Virus record (IMG/VR): IMGVR_UViG_3300042881_001286
Location: 1-36,792 of that record
Source: a virus
Reading direction: 5' to 3' (one strand)
DNA length: 36,792 nucleotides
The notes below the pieces were generated by a model. It did not search any database and had not been told where the DNA came from. It was given only the letters and a program-made list of their open reading frames with translations. This document shows positions 7,343-15,837 of this stretch, in pieces. Numbering within the stretch: position 1 is the stretch's first letter; every line of letters begins with the position of its first letter. The position numbers were made by a program, and so were the translations under genes.

Positions 7343-8023
7343 TTGAAGGGATTAACAAGTAAGATACTCCAGAGACTTGACGAAGATTCGGTTGCCGATT
7401 TCGTTAGGAACAAAGGACTTGATGCCTTTTGGAGTGAGCAGGAACAGTTAGCCTTTATTTCTAAACGATGGGTAAAGCCCGTTGACAAGAAAGACCTTCG
7501 GTTCATGTTCGCTGACCACACTGGCAAAGCGTGGTATGAGTTCCCCGAAGGAATGGGAAACCCGATGAAACGCATTGCGGCAAATATGCAAGCCTATGAA
7601 TACCTGACCGCACGTATAAGCCCCGAACTATTCGACCAGACGGTTGAGGACGTTAACACCGCTTTGGCCAAAGGTAAACTGATTGAAGCGGGGGCTATCC
7701 TTACGCGGCTAAAGACCATCAAGGATGAAGTGATACCATTAGACGTGCTTATCAATCTGATAGCTACCGACCTCGTTAGGGAAGACGAAGACCCTCACAC
7801 CGTCAACGATGACATCCACAAAGAGAAGTGTGACCACATCAAGCACCTGATTGAAACGGGGAACGTCTTTTTTTTTCGCCTGACCGTTGTGAAAGACCTA
7901 TCCGAACGGTTCAAGATTTCCAACGACTCATGGAAGATGCTCTTAACAGGGTGGCAAGAGGCACTAAAGGAGGCAAGAAACGAAAGGAATATTCTTCTGT
8001 CGATGAACTCCGACAAGGCGTAG
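7343..8023 (+). CDS. Tail assembly chaperone (zero-frame product)
   Basis: 226 residues, located three genes before the tape measure gene and overlapped by a second frame at its 3' end, the classic setting of lambda G/GT-type chaperones. The N-terminus has KGLDAFWSEQEQLAF and a compact aromatic segment (FADHTGKAWYEFPEGMG); the rest is helical. A run of nine T (7868-7876) encodes Phe176-178 and can act as a -1 slippery site. The zero frame continues as RLTVVKDLSERFKISNDSW and stops at 8023. The start is the TTG-rich region at 7343; the exact start codon is less certain. The role is assigned from genomic position and the overlap. Confidence 0.7.
   Translation: MKGLTSKILQRLDEDSVADFVRNKGLDAFWSEQEQLAFISKRWVKPVDKKDLRFMFADHTGKAWYEFPEGMGNPMKRIAANMQAYEYLTARISPELFDQTVEDVNTALAKGKLIEAGAILTRLKTIKDEVIPLDVLINLIATDLVREDEDPHTVNDDIHKEKCDHIKHLIETGNVFFFRLTVVKDLSERFKISNDSWKMLLTGWQEALKEARNERNILLSMNSDKA
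7870..7876 (+). other. Candidate -1 ribosomal slippery site (T TTT TTT)
   Basis: In the frame of the gene at 7343, codons fall as TTT 7871-7873 and TTT 7874-7876, preceded by T, so the heptamer T_TTT_TTT is in exact register for a -1 slip. The -1 frame is open from 7855 to 8199, so slippage would give a fusion of 178 plus 107 residues (285 aa). A caveat: the -1 frame between 7876 and about 7930 reads less like protein than the zero frame does. Confidence 0.5.
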
Positions 8024-8199
8024 CTACAAATTCGTATAAGTTTATTGAGTTCGTTAGGAATGTTCTAAGCGATACGCCTGAACGATTCGACTATCTTATG
8101 GCGTTGGACGGTAAACGTTTCATCTTTGAATTGCGTATATTTGCCCAACGGCTTGAAAAGGCACGTAACGAGCGCGATAAGAAGGCGGCTTCCAGATAA
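7930..8199 (+). CDS. Tail assembly chaperone second frame (GT-like extension or separate 89-aa protein)
   Basis: The frame is -1 relative to the gene at 7343 and overlaps it by 94 bases. If read independently from ATG 7930 it gives 89 residues, basic at the start (GTKGGKKRKEYSSVDEL), then helical (FIEFVRNVLSDTPERFDYL, ELRIFAQRLEKARNERDKK). If reached by frameshift at 7870-7876 it becomes the C-terminal part of a 285-residue fusion. Position immediately before the tape measure gene supports a tail chaperone role. I cannot tell from sequence alone which of the two expression modes is used. Confidence 0.65.
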   Translation: MEDALNRVARGTKGGKKRKEYSSVDELRQGVATNSYKFIEFVRNVLSDTPERFDYLMALDGKRFIFELRIFAQRLEKARNERDKKAASR

Positions 8200-8227
8200 C
8201 CTTCTATGATCATTCAGATTCCTTCGC

Positions 8228-10531
8228 GTGGCAACTGATAAGATAGTAGCTGAATATACGGTTAAGGTTGACCAAGCGTTGAAGCAATTGGACGCTTTGG
8301 CTGGCAAGGTCAATAAGGTCGATCAGGCAACCAAAAAGACAGAACAGGATTTCAAGGATATGTCATCGAGCATGGTAAGCAGCCTATCCAAAGTAGGCGC
8401 GGCCATTGGTGTAGCTTTCGGTGCGCGTGAGATTATCGCTTTCGGTGCGGAAACGGTCAAGTTGGCTGCACAGGCCGAAGGTATTGAAAGAGCGTTCAAA
8501 CGTATCGGAGGCGGTCAATATCTTCAAGGGTTGAGGGATGCGACACGGGGAACGGTGTCCGACCTTGTCCTTATGCAGAACGCGGTCAAGGCATCGAACT
8601 TTAAGATACCACTTGAGAACCTTGCATCGTTATTCAAATTCGCACAGGCACGGGCGAGGGAAACGGGCGAAAGCGTTGACTACTTGGTTGATTCTATTAT
8701 CCTTGGTATCGGTCGTAAGTCGCCTTTGATCCTTGACAACCTTGGTATCAGCGCGATTGCATTGCGTGACAAGCTGAAAGGCGTAGGAACTGAAACCGCT
8801 TCGGTGGGGGACATTGCTAAAGCCGTTGGTGACATAGCCACGGAGGAGATGGCTAAAATGGGCGATCAGGCCGATACTACGGCTGATAAGATCGCGCAAC
8901 TTGAAGCGGCATGGGCTAATTTACAATCGCAGATAGGAAAGACACTTATTGACCTATCTAAGCAACTTGGGCTTATTTCCGATGCGCGTCCGTATGAAAC
9001 TCAGATACGCGGCACGATGGATTATCAGACAGCCGTCAATGATGCGTCTAAAGCTATCCTAGATGCTTATGAAAGGGAAAAAAGAGTAATTGATGAACTT
9101 GGCGAAAGTGCCGAACAAAGGGCAAAGGCTGAGGCATTTGCGGCTAAAGAAAAAGAATTAAGGATTACATCACTTGCTGATAAGGAAGCTGAACTCGCTA
9201 AACTTACCACAGAAGAAACAAGAAAGTCCGAAGCGTTAAAGATAAACTTTGCCCAAAAACGTATCGATGCGGCAGTTGGGTTCAACATTGTTGATAGAAG
9301 CGCGGCAAAAGAGGCTTTGGCTAATGTTTACGCTGATATTAAAGCTAGAATTACTAGGCAAGGCGTACTACAAGATCAAATTGATACGCTAAAGACCATA
9401 CTAGGGATTCAAAAGGAACTGACAAGCGAAATAAGCACAGATAATGAAGTAAGGTCGATTGAACTCTTAAACGCTCAATTAGCCGAACTCAGAAAGCAAT
9501 TTGAGTCTGCCGAAATAGGAGGCGTTGATTTTTATAGAATAGCCGATTTAATTGAGGCTAAGATCAAAGAGATAGACAAGGCAATGCGTCTGTTGGTAGA
9601 AAGGAAATATAAGAACCTACCAACGGATGAAATAGCAAGTATCAACATAACCGAAATTGACGCGCAGAAGGCGACCACAGATGCCATACTGGATGACTAC
9701 GCATATCGGAATGGTGAAATATTAAAAGGTATCAAGGCTCGTGACGAGGCACTAAGAGTACAAGCTGAGAAGGACGCGATAAGGCAGAAAGAGATTGCCC
9801 TTGATATGACTACTGAAATGCTGAATACAATTTCAAGCGTTGCGGGGTCTATTGCAACAATTGTTCAAAATCAGGTAACGTCAGACCTTCAACAGCTTGA
9901 ACGTCAATATGAGGCTGGCGAGATTACGCGCGAGGAGTTTGAACAAAAGCAAAAGCAATTACAAACGAGGTCGGCACAGTCTGCAAAGGATGCCGCATTA
10001 TTTCAGGCGATAGTAGGAACAGCACAGGCGGTAATAAACGCACTCGCCACGCCCGGAGTTCCATTTCCTGTTGCGGCTGGATTCGCTGCATTGGCGGGTG
10101 CGATTGGCGCGGTACAAATAGCCGCAATTGCTACCCAACCATTGCCACAGTTTGCGGAGGGTGGATGGGTTGATAGTAAAGGTCAAATTCACGGTCGCTC
10201 ACACAAACAGGGTGGCGTTAAGATTGAGGCAGAGGGTAATGAGTTCATTACTAAAGGCAAGTATGCCAAGCCTAACGCTGACATATTGGAGGCAATAAAT
10301 ACGGGTAATTGGGAAAAGTACAAGTTTGACAATATCATTGCACCCGCTATTGACAAGGTTCTTGATGGTGGATTAGAAGGAATGGGAGCGTCTTATATGC
10401 TTCAAAATCAGTTCAACGACCGAAACCTTTTAAAAGCAATAGATAGGCACAGAACAAGCGATAAGGACGGCTTTGTGTATCTCGCAAATGAGATAAGCAA
10501 GAACATGAAAAGACAGAGTAGATGGAGTTGA
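8228..10531 (+). CDS. Tail tape measure protein
   Basis: 767 residues, the longest gene in the window. The N-terminus MATDKIVAEYTVKVDQALKQ starts a long coiled coil. It is followed by a hydrophobic region (VGAAIGVAFGAREIIAFGAE) and ILGIGRKSPLILDNLGI, which is typical of tape measure proteins. More coiled coil follows (about 290-480), then alanine/glycine-rich hydrophobic helices around residues 590-640 (TAQAVINALATPGVPFPVAAG). The C-terminal part with AEGGWVDSKGQIHGRSH is a common tape-measure tail. It sets tail length and helps DNA entry. The start is GTG, giving the best N-terminus. At about 100 residues per 15 nm this predicts a tail near 115 nm. Confidence 0.92.
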   Translation: MATDKIVAEYTVKVDQALKQLDALAGKVNKVDQATKKTEQDFKDMSSSMVSSLSKVGAAIGVAFGAREIIAFGAETVKLAAQAEGIERAFKRIGGGQYLQGLRDATRGTVSDLVLMQNAVKASNFKIPLENLASLFKFAQARARETGESVDYLVDSIILGIGRKSPLILDNLGISAIALRDKLKGVGTETASVGDIAKAVGDIATEEMAKMGDQADTTADKIAQLEAAWANLQSQIGKTLIDLSKQLGLISDARPYETQIRGTMDYQTAVNDASKAILDAYEREKRVIDELGESAEQRAKAEAFAAKEKELRITSLADKEAELAKLTTEETRKSEALKINFAQKRIDAAVGFNIVDRSAAKEALANVYADIKARITRQGVLQDQIDTLKTILGIQKELTSEISTDNEVRSIELLNAQLAELRKQFESAEIGGVDFYRIADLIEAKIKEIDKAMRLLVERKYKNLPTDEIASINITEIDAQKATTDAILDDYAYRNGEILKGIKARDEALRVQAEKDAIRQKEIALDMTTEMLNTISSVAGSIATIVQNQVTSDLQQLERQYEAGEITREEFEQKQKQLQTRSAQSAKDAALFQAIVGTAQAVINALATPGVPFPVAAGFAALAGAIGAVQIAAIATQPLPQFAEGGWVDSKGQIHGRSHKQGGVKIEAEGNEFITKGKYAKPNADILEAINTGNWEKYKFDNIIAPAIDKVLDGGLEGMGASYMLQNQFNDRNLLKAIDRHRTSDKDGFVYLANEISKNMKRQSRWS

Positions 10532-12471
10532 TATTTAGTTTCGATTCTATCGTTGTAAACAACCCTAATACATGGGTTGAATCGAACTACGGCCTAGAGT
10601 TTGACCCGATCAATCAAATAATCACAATCAATCATGACGTAACTCATACGTGGGTGGATGACGGGTTCAATTACCTATACAGTAGGGCTTTAAATGGTGG
10701 ATTCTGCGACCTTGTAAATGTTTCGATAAGCTACTTATCCAACGGCCTATCAACCGAACTCTATACTGGTGTAATATCAATTCCACAATGTACGTTCAAT
10801 GAACGTCAGAGAACGGTTGATGTAACGATTAAAGACGATTCGTTCGGGGCGCAAATCGAGAACAACAAAGGCGTTAAGGTTGGACTGGATTCAACCGAAA
10901 CGAAGAACGCGCAGCCCATAGCCGCGATTGAATCTTTTGTATTTCCTTTCGATCCTTCGACGGGTACTTATCTAGCCGACACCGCGAGAGGCTATTCTGT
11001 TTATGATGCTTTCAAGTTTCTTATATCTTGGATGACAGATAATAGAGTGGGGTTTGAAAGCGATACGTTTGACCCTACACTAACCAATGACGGTTCGTTT
11101 GATTGGTTAGTTTCGGGCATTGACCTTAGATCAGTTGGCGAAGTTGTATCAGCACCGAAGATTTCGTTTCAAGACCTATTTGATACTATGCGAAAAGCCC
11201 GTAATATCCAAATGGGATTTGAGCGAGATTCAAATAACAATCCAGTTGTCAGGATTGAGAACAGAAGCTACTTCATTACAAATACAAGCACGGTTACGCT
11301 TCCTGACGTAAATGAAACCAAGCTATCATTTGAAACAAACATTCTGTATACTTCAATAAAGATAGGTAGCGAGATACTTAGGCTGGAAGATTGCAATGAT
11401 GGTAACACAAATTGCAACGCGTTCAATAACATATCATATTACGGGTTTGAAACAGAATACTATTCATTAAGTGGCGAGTGTGTCAACGGGATAGAATTAG
11501 ACCTTACGATTGAAGACCCGATCATAGTTGATACCAATAAGGTTCAAGATGTAGCTGAGTTTTTAAGCGACACATACGATGACAAGACGTTTTTGATTAA
11601 ACGCGACCCAACTCAATCTAATCAGGCTCAAAAGTCCGACCCTTTGGGATTGGGTCAAAATTGGTATAACGAGGATTACACGAATAAGGAAATACTAGCT
11701 AGGTATCAGGACTATCTTTCGGGTACTCTAAGTCTGTTCAATCTTTACAATGGATATAATCTATTCCTAGCAACTGGTAACGCTGCTTCGGGTAGCCTAT
11801 TGCCATTACAAACGCCAACTTACACAAACTATGTACCACCTTTAAACGTGGAGGTTTACGACCCATACAATAGATTCGATTTAGGTACTGATAAATTCAC
11901 TCCAGTTGACGAGGGTGCATATCAGTTCTGTATGGGTATCGCAATTGATGACTTTATTACGAGTGCTTCGGGTGTGATTGTTTCAATATTCTTGAACGTA
12001 GAGCATTACGATTCGGGCGGGGCTTTGCTACAAAAGTTTTCATCTGACATTCGAACACACACAACACGGCTTGCATCCCCAATATTTGAGGAATGGACTA
12101 GTCCGTGGGTTTCTATGGATAGCGGTGACTATACCATATTTACGGTTGACTATGCTCAAAACTTAAATACGGGGGTTGCTCAATCTGAAATATCATTAGG
12201 CGGGTCAACACCCGAAAAGCAATACTTCCAATGCTGCGCTTCTAGGGTAGCTATACAGGATGCTCAAGTAAACACAGGTAACAATAGAATGCTATTGATA
12301 ACATCATTTGAATACCCACTAGACCAAACGACAGCGCGAAACATAATCAATGACACGACCCAAAGAATAAGGGTTACTAGTTTAGGCGTTGATAGGACGG
12401 GTTATTTGAATAGCTTTGATTATAACTTTGTAACGGGTAAATCAAGTATATCCATAATATCGAACGGATGA
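10522..12471 (+). CDS. Distal tail / baseplate hub-like protein
   Basis: 649 residues, starting inside the tape measure 3' end (10-base overlap), where the distal tail or hub protein normally sits. The N-terminus MELIFSFDSIVVNNPNTWVE is followed by strand-rich segments, including GVISIPQCTFNERQRTVDVTIKDDSF and a hub-like region FLISWMTDNRVGF/KISFQDLFDTMRKARNIQ. I read this as a tail-tip protein analogous to Dit/Tal proteins, with a long C-terminal beta-rich part ending in a strand pair (SFDYNFVTGKSSISIIS). The exact subtype cannot be fixed by eye. Coupled to the small lipoprotein gene by ATGA. Confidence 0.75.
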   Translation: MELIFSFDSIVVNNPNTWVESNYGLEFDPINQIITINHDVTHTWVDDGFNYLYSRALNGGFCDLVNVSISYLSNGLSTELYTGVISIPQCTFNERQRTVDVTIKDDSFGAQIENNKGVKVGLDSTETKNAQPIAAIESFVFPFDPSTGTYLADTARGYSVYDAFKFLISWMTDNRVGFESDTFDPTLTNDGSFDWLVSGIDLRSVGEVVSAPKISFQDLFDTMRKARNIQMGFERDSNNNPVVRIENRSYFITNTSTVTLPDVNETKLSFETNILYTSIKIGSEILRLEDCNDGNTNCNAFNNISYYGFETEYYSLSGECVNGIELDLTIEDPIIVDTNKVQDVAEFLSDTYDDKTFLIKRDPTQSNQAQKSDPLGLGQNWYNEDYTNKEILARYQDYLSGTLSLFNLYNGYNLFLATGNAASGSLLPLQTPTYTNYVPPLNVEVYDPYNRFDLGTDKFTPVDEGAYQFCMGIAIDDFITSASGVIVSIFLNVEHYDSGGALLQKFSSDIRTHTTRLASPIFEEWTSPWVSMDSGDYTIFTVDYAQNLNTGVAQSEISLGGSTPEKQYFQCCASRVAIQDAQVNTGNNRMLLITSFEYPLDQTTARNIINDTTQRIRVTSLGVDRTGYLNSFDYNFVTGKSSISIISNG

Positions 12472-12677
12472 AAAAGCTACTATTAATATCACTCGTATTT
12501 GTAGGATGCCAAAAACAAAAGACGTGTATAAGATGCGTCAACGAGCAACACTCAGACCCGACAGAACGGGTATTTGAAGGATGCAAGGGCGACCAATTGC
12601 ACGAGGCTACCGATATGGCCTCCCTTGTGCGCCAGTTTACAGGCAACGGTTATGAATGTGAAACTTACATAGATTAA
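12468..12677 (+). CDS. Small Cys-rich lipoprotein
   Basis: 69 residues. Residues 1-14 are a lipoprotein signal peptide, MKKLLLISLVFVGC, with a lipobox V-F-V-G-C, so the mature protein starts at Cys14. The mature part has four further Cys: CIRC, GC and YEC. The spacing is CxxC-x15-C-x24-CE, close to that of the second lipoprotein at 14755, so the two are probably paralogues. Host Bacteroidetes encode many similar small lipoproteins. Its place within the tail genes (ATGA with the hub gene, directly abutting the adhesin) suggests a surface role such as blocking the phage receptor, as the T5 lipoprotein Llp does; this is inference. Confidence 0.8.
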   Translation: MKKLLLISLVFVGCQKQKTCIRCVNEQHSDPTERVFEGCKGDQLHEATDMASLVRQFTGNGYECETYID

Positions 12678-14228
12678 ATGGCTAATCTCATTCCCAACCA
12701 ACCGATAGTATTCGACCAAGAGGCTGACTGTTGGCTAGAAGATAGCGGATTGAAAGTCCTTGCTGAGTATGGTGACATTACTCAATTCCAGATGCAGCTT
12801 GAGCCGTGCGGTACTGACGTGAATGTTATCCGAAACGGAAACTTTGACGGCTCGACCAATTGGACGGTCGGGGTTAATTGGGATGTGTTTGATGGTAACG
12901 CTTGCCACACGTCAGGAATATACGGGGTGTTGTCTCAGATAGCACCCGTTGCTGATGACGTTCTCATCCGCCTTACATTCGACCTTTCGGTTTCTGAATC
13001 GGGCTGCGTGGTTCAATACGGCACTTACTTAGAATCATTCACAGTAAGCGGTAGTTACACCCGTTGGATAGTTGCTGACTCAGCCGCTGTCTTTTCGGTC
13101 GGCTCATCATTTGCCGTGTGCATATCGAACATCCAAGTGATGACGATAAACACAAACTTTTCAGTTGCGATAGTTGACGAGAATCTAACACCCGTTGAGG
13201 TACTATTAACGGCAGACGGTTACTTCAATTTCGAGAACGGCTATTTTACGGCTACGATCGATTGGGAAACGTTGTCAATACCTGACGGATGTTATCATAT
13301 AGCGGTTGTTGATCCTTGCCCGTGTGCCAATCGCGGTATCATTCCTTTAGACTTTGAAACGGGTCTATTCAATTGGTCACTTGCTGGAAGTTGGACAATA
13401 GCCAACGGAATAGCTACTTACAACGGATCAACGGCTGGACAAGCGATATTGAACCATGTTGTATGCGATGAGGTGTCCTACAATTTAACCTACACGCTTT
13501 CGGGCATGGGAGGCAACGACCTATTCAATGTTCGATTAGGCACAACTAATGGGGTTGTCAGAAGTACGAACGGCACGTTTACGGAAACCATCGTATCGAA
13601 CGGAACGTCATTCATAATGATAGGCAACTCATCGTCAGGCACTCAGACATTCGAGGTAACGGATATGTCGATTGACCGAACAACTCAGGAATACTACCTT
13701 AGTAATGTGATACACGTTAGATCAGCGTTCGATTGTAAAACATTGGCGTTGGCGTTGTGCAATGATTCGGACGCTTTGGGCTTCGGATTCGCTAACACGG
13801 GATTCAGGCCGTTGATGAGAATACCCGCAAGCCTTAACCGTTCAAACTATCCAATGGAGCGAATGGCCTATGATAATTCACTTGGCACGAAGGCGACCTA
13901 TTACGCACGGTCACGCAAGGCGCGGGAACTTGGCTTTGATGGCAAAGAGTTCATGCATGACTTCGCTATGCTTTTCGGACAGGCCGACCACTTCTATATT
14001 GATGACGTGGAATACTTTGTAGAGGATGACGAATATCCTTCAATCAGTTGGGATGGTAACGAAGACAGTGGAGGCGTTACGATAAACGTAAGCATCAAGA
14101 CCCAACTGATTGAGAATAGGAGGCTATCAAGTGCGTCAGTAGGATGTGCGGTGGGAGGTTCACCTATATTTGACCAGAAATTAGAAACGATTAACGATCA
14201 AGCAGATTCAGCAATAACAACACCTTAA
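12678..14228 (+). CDS. Tail adhesin with two carbohydrate-binding-like jelly-roll domains
   Basis: 516 residues. After a short N-terminal domain (MANLIPNQPIVFDQEADCW) there are two copies of a CBM4/9-like jelly roll. The first starts NVIRNGNFDGSTNWTV (about 50) and the second DFETGLFNWSLAGSWTIANG (about 225). Both have the typical order of an NxxF-WT start, a Gly/Trp strand and a late strand with TFxVTDxSI. The C-terminal about 160 residues (FDCKTLALALCNDSDALGFGF onward) look like the attachment or maturation part. Such modules bind glycans, so this is a candidate receptor-binding protein. The domain call is by pattern, not a search. Confidence 0.75.
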   Translation: MANLIPNQPIVFDQEADCWLEDSGLKVLAEYGDITQFQMQLEPCGTDVNVIRNGNFDGSTNWTVGVNWDVFDGNACHTSGIYGVLSQIAPVADDVLIRLTFDLSVSESGCVVQYGTYLESFTVSGSYTRWIVADSAAVFSVGSSFAVCISNIQVMTINTNFSVAIVDENLTPVEVLLTADGYFNFENGYFTATIDWETLSIPDGCYHIAVVDPCPCANRGIIPLDFETGLFNWSLAGSWTIANGIATYNGSTAGQAILNHVVCDEVSYNLTYTLSGMGGNDLFNVRLGTTNGVVRSTNGTFTETIVSNGTSFIMIGNSSSGTQTFEVTDMSIDRTTQEYYLSNVIHVRSAFDCKTLALALCNDSDALGFGFANTGFRPLMRIPASLNRSNYPMERMAYDNSLGTKATYYARSRKARELGFDGKEFMHDFAMLFGQADHFYIDDVEYFVEDDEYPSISWDGNEDSGGVTINVSIKTQLIENRRLSSASVGCAVGGSPIFDQKLETINDQADSAITTP

Positions 14229-14230
14229 AA

Positions 14231-14755
14231 ATGGCACGATTCTCACAATACCCAGCAGCATCTTCAACCGATTACACGGATGATGTAACATTCCTTATCC
14301 TTGCACCTGATGGCACGGTCAAACAGGCCACTTTGGAAGGGCTGAATGATAACTACCTATGCGGTATCCGTTGTGCTACCGTCACCATTCCAACGGCAGA
14401 GGTACTGACATTGAATAGCGTTCCCGTTGCGTTCGGGTTGACCGTTCCAACGGGTTACCACGTTGAGATACTTGGGGCTTCGGCCACCATTCAATACGGA
14501 AGCGTGGCCTATGCGACCAACACTCAGCTGCAATTGACCAACGGAGGCGCGGCAGCACTTGGCACGTTCGGGAACAACTTTCTTGCCTCAACCGTGAGCA
14601 AGACCACCACATCATTCTCACCTGAAAATCCGACCGCAGGACAAACACAAGTGCTTTCGGCCACGGATGTTTTCGTAATCGCTAGAACAGGCGACCCAAC
14701 GGTAGGCGATTCAGACATAGCGGTTAGTATCACATTCAGATTCGTGTTGGACTAA
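14231..14755 (+). CDS. Small tail fibre-like protein
   Basis: 174 residues. The start MARFSQYPAASSTDYTDDVT and the following LILAPDGTVKQATLEGL match the attachment segment found at the N-terminus of phage tail fibres (PAAS-x-D-x-L followed by a K-x-A-T-x-x-x-L strand). The rest is a single beta-rich head domain (VTIPTAEVLTLNSVPVAFG to ITFRFVLD), Ala/Thr-rich and without Trp. It probably forms a trimeric tip or accessory fibre. Two bases separate it from the adhesin gene, and it shares an ATGA-type junction (TAATG) with the next lipoprotein. Confidence 0.65.
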   Translation: MARFSQYPAASSTDYTDDVTFLILAPDGTVKQATLEGLNDNYLCGIRCATVTIPTAEVLTLNSVPVAFGLTVPTGYHVEILGASATIQYGSVAYATNTQLQLTNGGAAALGTFGNNFLASTVSKTTTSFSPENPTAGQTQVLSATDVFVIARTGDPTVGDSDIAVSITFRFVLD

Positions 14756-14982
14756 TGAAAAAGCTACTGATAATTTCCACCATTGCGTTGTTCGGCTGCG
14801 AAAAGACCGAAGTTCCACCGATTGAATATGACAGATGTTCGTATTGCTATTACACGGGTACTGATAGCCTTTACACTTATATGTGTGAGGACTATTTGCT
14901 CGAAAACACCGACATCACTCTTGAAGAATGGACTGACATTTGGGATGTGTTCACGGGGTTAGAATGTGAAATTAAAGACTGA
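14755..14982 (+). CDS. Second small Cys-rich lipoprotein
   Basis: 75 residues with signal peptide MKKLLIISTIALFGC, lipobox A-L-F-G-C, mature N-terminus Cys15. The mature part holds CSYC, YMC and LECE with spacing CxxC-x12-C-x26-CE, paralleling the lipoprotein at 12468. Both are encoded right after a tail protein gene and before an adhesin-region or glyco-cluster gene. The start overlaps the preceding stop (TAATG). Function unknown; receptor masking or superinfection exclusion is an inference from lipidation and context. Confidence 0.8.
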   Translation: MKKLLIISTIALFGCEKTEVPPIEYDRCSYCYYTGTDSLYTYMCEDYLLENTDITLEEWTDIWDVFTGLECEIKD

Positions 14983-14985
14983 TCA

Positions 14986-15837
14986 TTGCTAGTTATACTC
15001 AAGCAACTATTCGACCACAACGGCAACGTCTATAAGGTAGGCGATGTTGTTTCTGAAAGCAAGTTTAAGCCGAATTACGTGGATCGTATAATTGAGAGCG
15101 AACACGCGGCAAGGCATATATCGGCCACGCTTATTCCAGTATCAAAGGTCAATCCAGTTATTGTCACGGGAATGTGGAAGCGACCTGACATATTCGACAT
15201 ATTCGCCAAACATACGGCCACGCTTGGAATAGATGTGATCGTTGCGGGTAGTGAGGGCAAAGTAAGTCAACGACAGGCCGAAAAATACGGTTTCAAGTAC
15301 ATCGAAATTGAAAACCAACCACTCGCAACAAAGATGAACGCCACGACCATTAAAGCGGTTGAGGATGGTTATTCGCACGTTATCTGTTTAGGATCGGACG
15401 ACCTTATTTCGAAGGAACTATTGAACGAGTTTATCCGACTGATGAAAAAGGGCTATGATTTTATCGGGGTGTTGGATTGGTACTTCTATGACACCACAAC
15501 GGGAAAAGCAAGCTATTGGGGCGGCTACATTGACAGACAACGTAAAGGCCATACGTGCGGGGCGGGGCGTGTGATAAGCGCATCACTACTCAAAGAATGG
15601 AATAACGCACCGTGGGAGGTTCAACATTCGGACTTCTTGGACAATTCCATGCAGGGCAAATTGCTAAAGGCCAACAGGCACGTTAAGACATTCAGGTTAA
15701 AGGATAGCGGTCTGTTTGCGGTTGACGTTAAGAGTTCAACGAACATGACACCGTTTGAAATATGGCCGAATACTTCTTACATTGACCCAACGGTAATAAC
15801 ATCAAGATTCAATGTGCGGGATAGCGGCCGTAATTAA
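14986..15837 (+). CDS. GT-A fold glycosyltransferase (GT2-like) with N-terminal extra domain
   Basis: 283 residues, TTG start three bases after the previous stop. The first about 50 residues (QLFDHNGNVYKVGDVVSES) resemble a small phage structural domain rather than a transferase. From residue about 56, NPVIVTGMWKRPDIFDIFAK opens a GT-A fold, with the metal-binding motif SDD at 137-139 (VICLGSDDLIS). The acceptor-side region is GYIDRQRKGHTCGAGRVISA. It should transfer a sugar from a nucleotide donor. Its 3' end overlaps the asparagine-synthetase-like gene by 26 bases, so the two are co-expressed. Acceptor unknown. Confidence 0.75.
   Translation: MLVILKQLFDHNGNVYKVGDVVSESKFKPNYVDRIIESEHAARHISATLIPVSKVNPVIVTGMWKRPDIFDIFAKHTATLGIDVIVAGSEGKVSQRQAEKYGFKYIEIENQPLATKMNATTIKAVEDGYSHVICLGSDDLISKELLNEFIRLMKKGYDFIGVLDWYFYDTTTGKASYWGGYIDRQRKGHTCGAGRVISASLLKEWNNAPWEVQHSDFLDNSMQGKLLKANRHVKTFRLKDSGLFAVDVKSSTNMTPFEIWPNTSYIDPTVITSRFNVRDSGRN

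Noticed and set aside
7868-7876. T9 run as a sequencing error joining the two chaperone frames
   Set aside because: One added T would fuse the frames, but the zero frame downstream of the run (RLTVVKDLSERFKISNDSW) reads as good protein and the run is in perfect slippery register. Not excluded; stated as a caveat.
8136-8143. TATATTTG box upstream of the tape measure gene
   Set aside because: It lies inside the coding part of the chaperone second frame with no -33 element; the tape measure gene does not need it.
8206-8238. 10-codon ORF before the tape measure start
   Set aside because: Too short and without coupling support; it overlaps the GTG start by chance.
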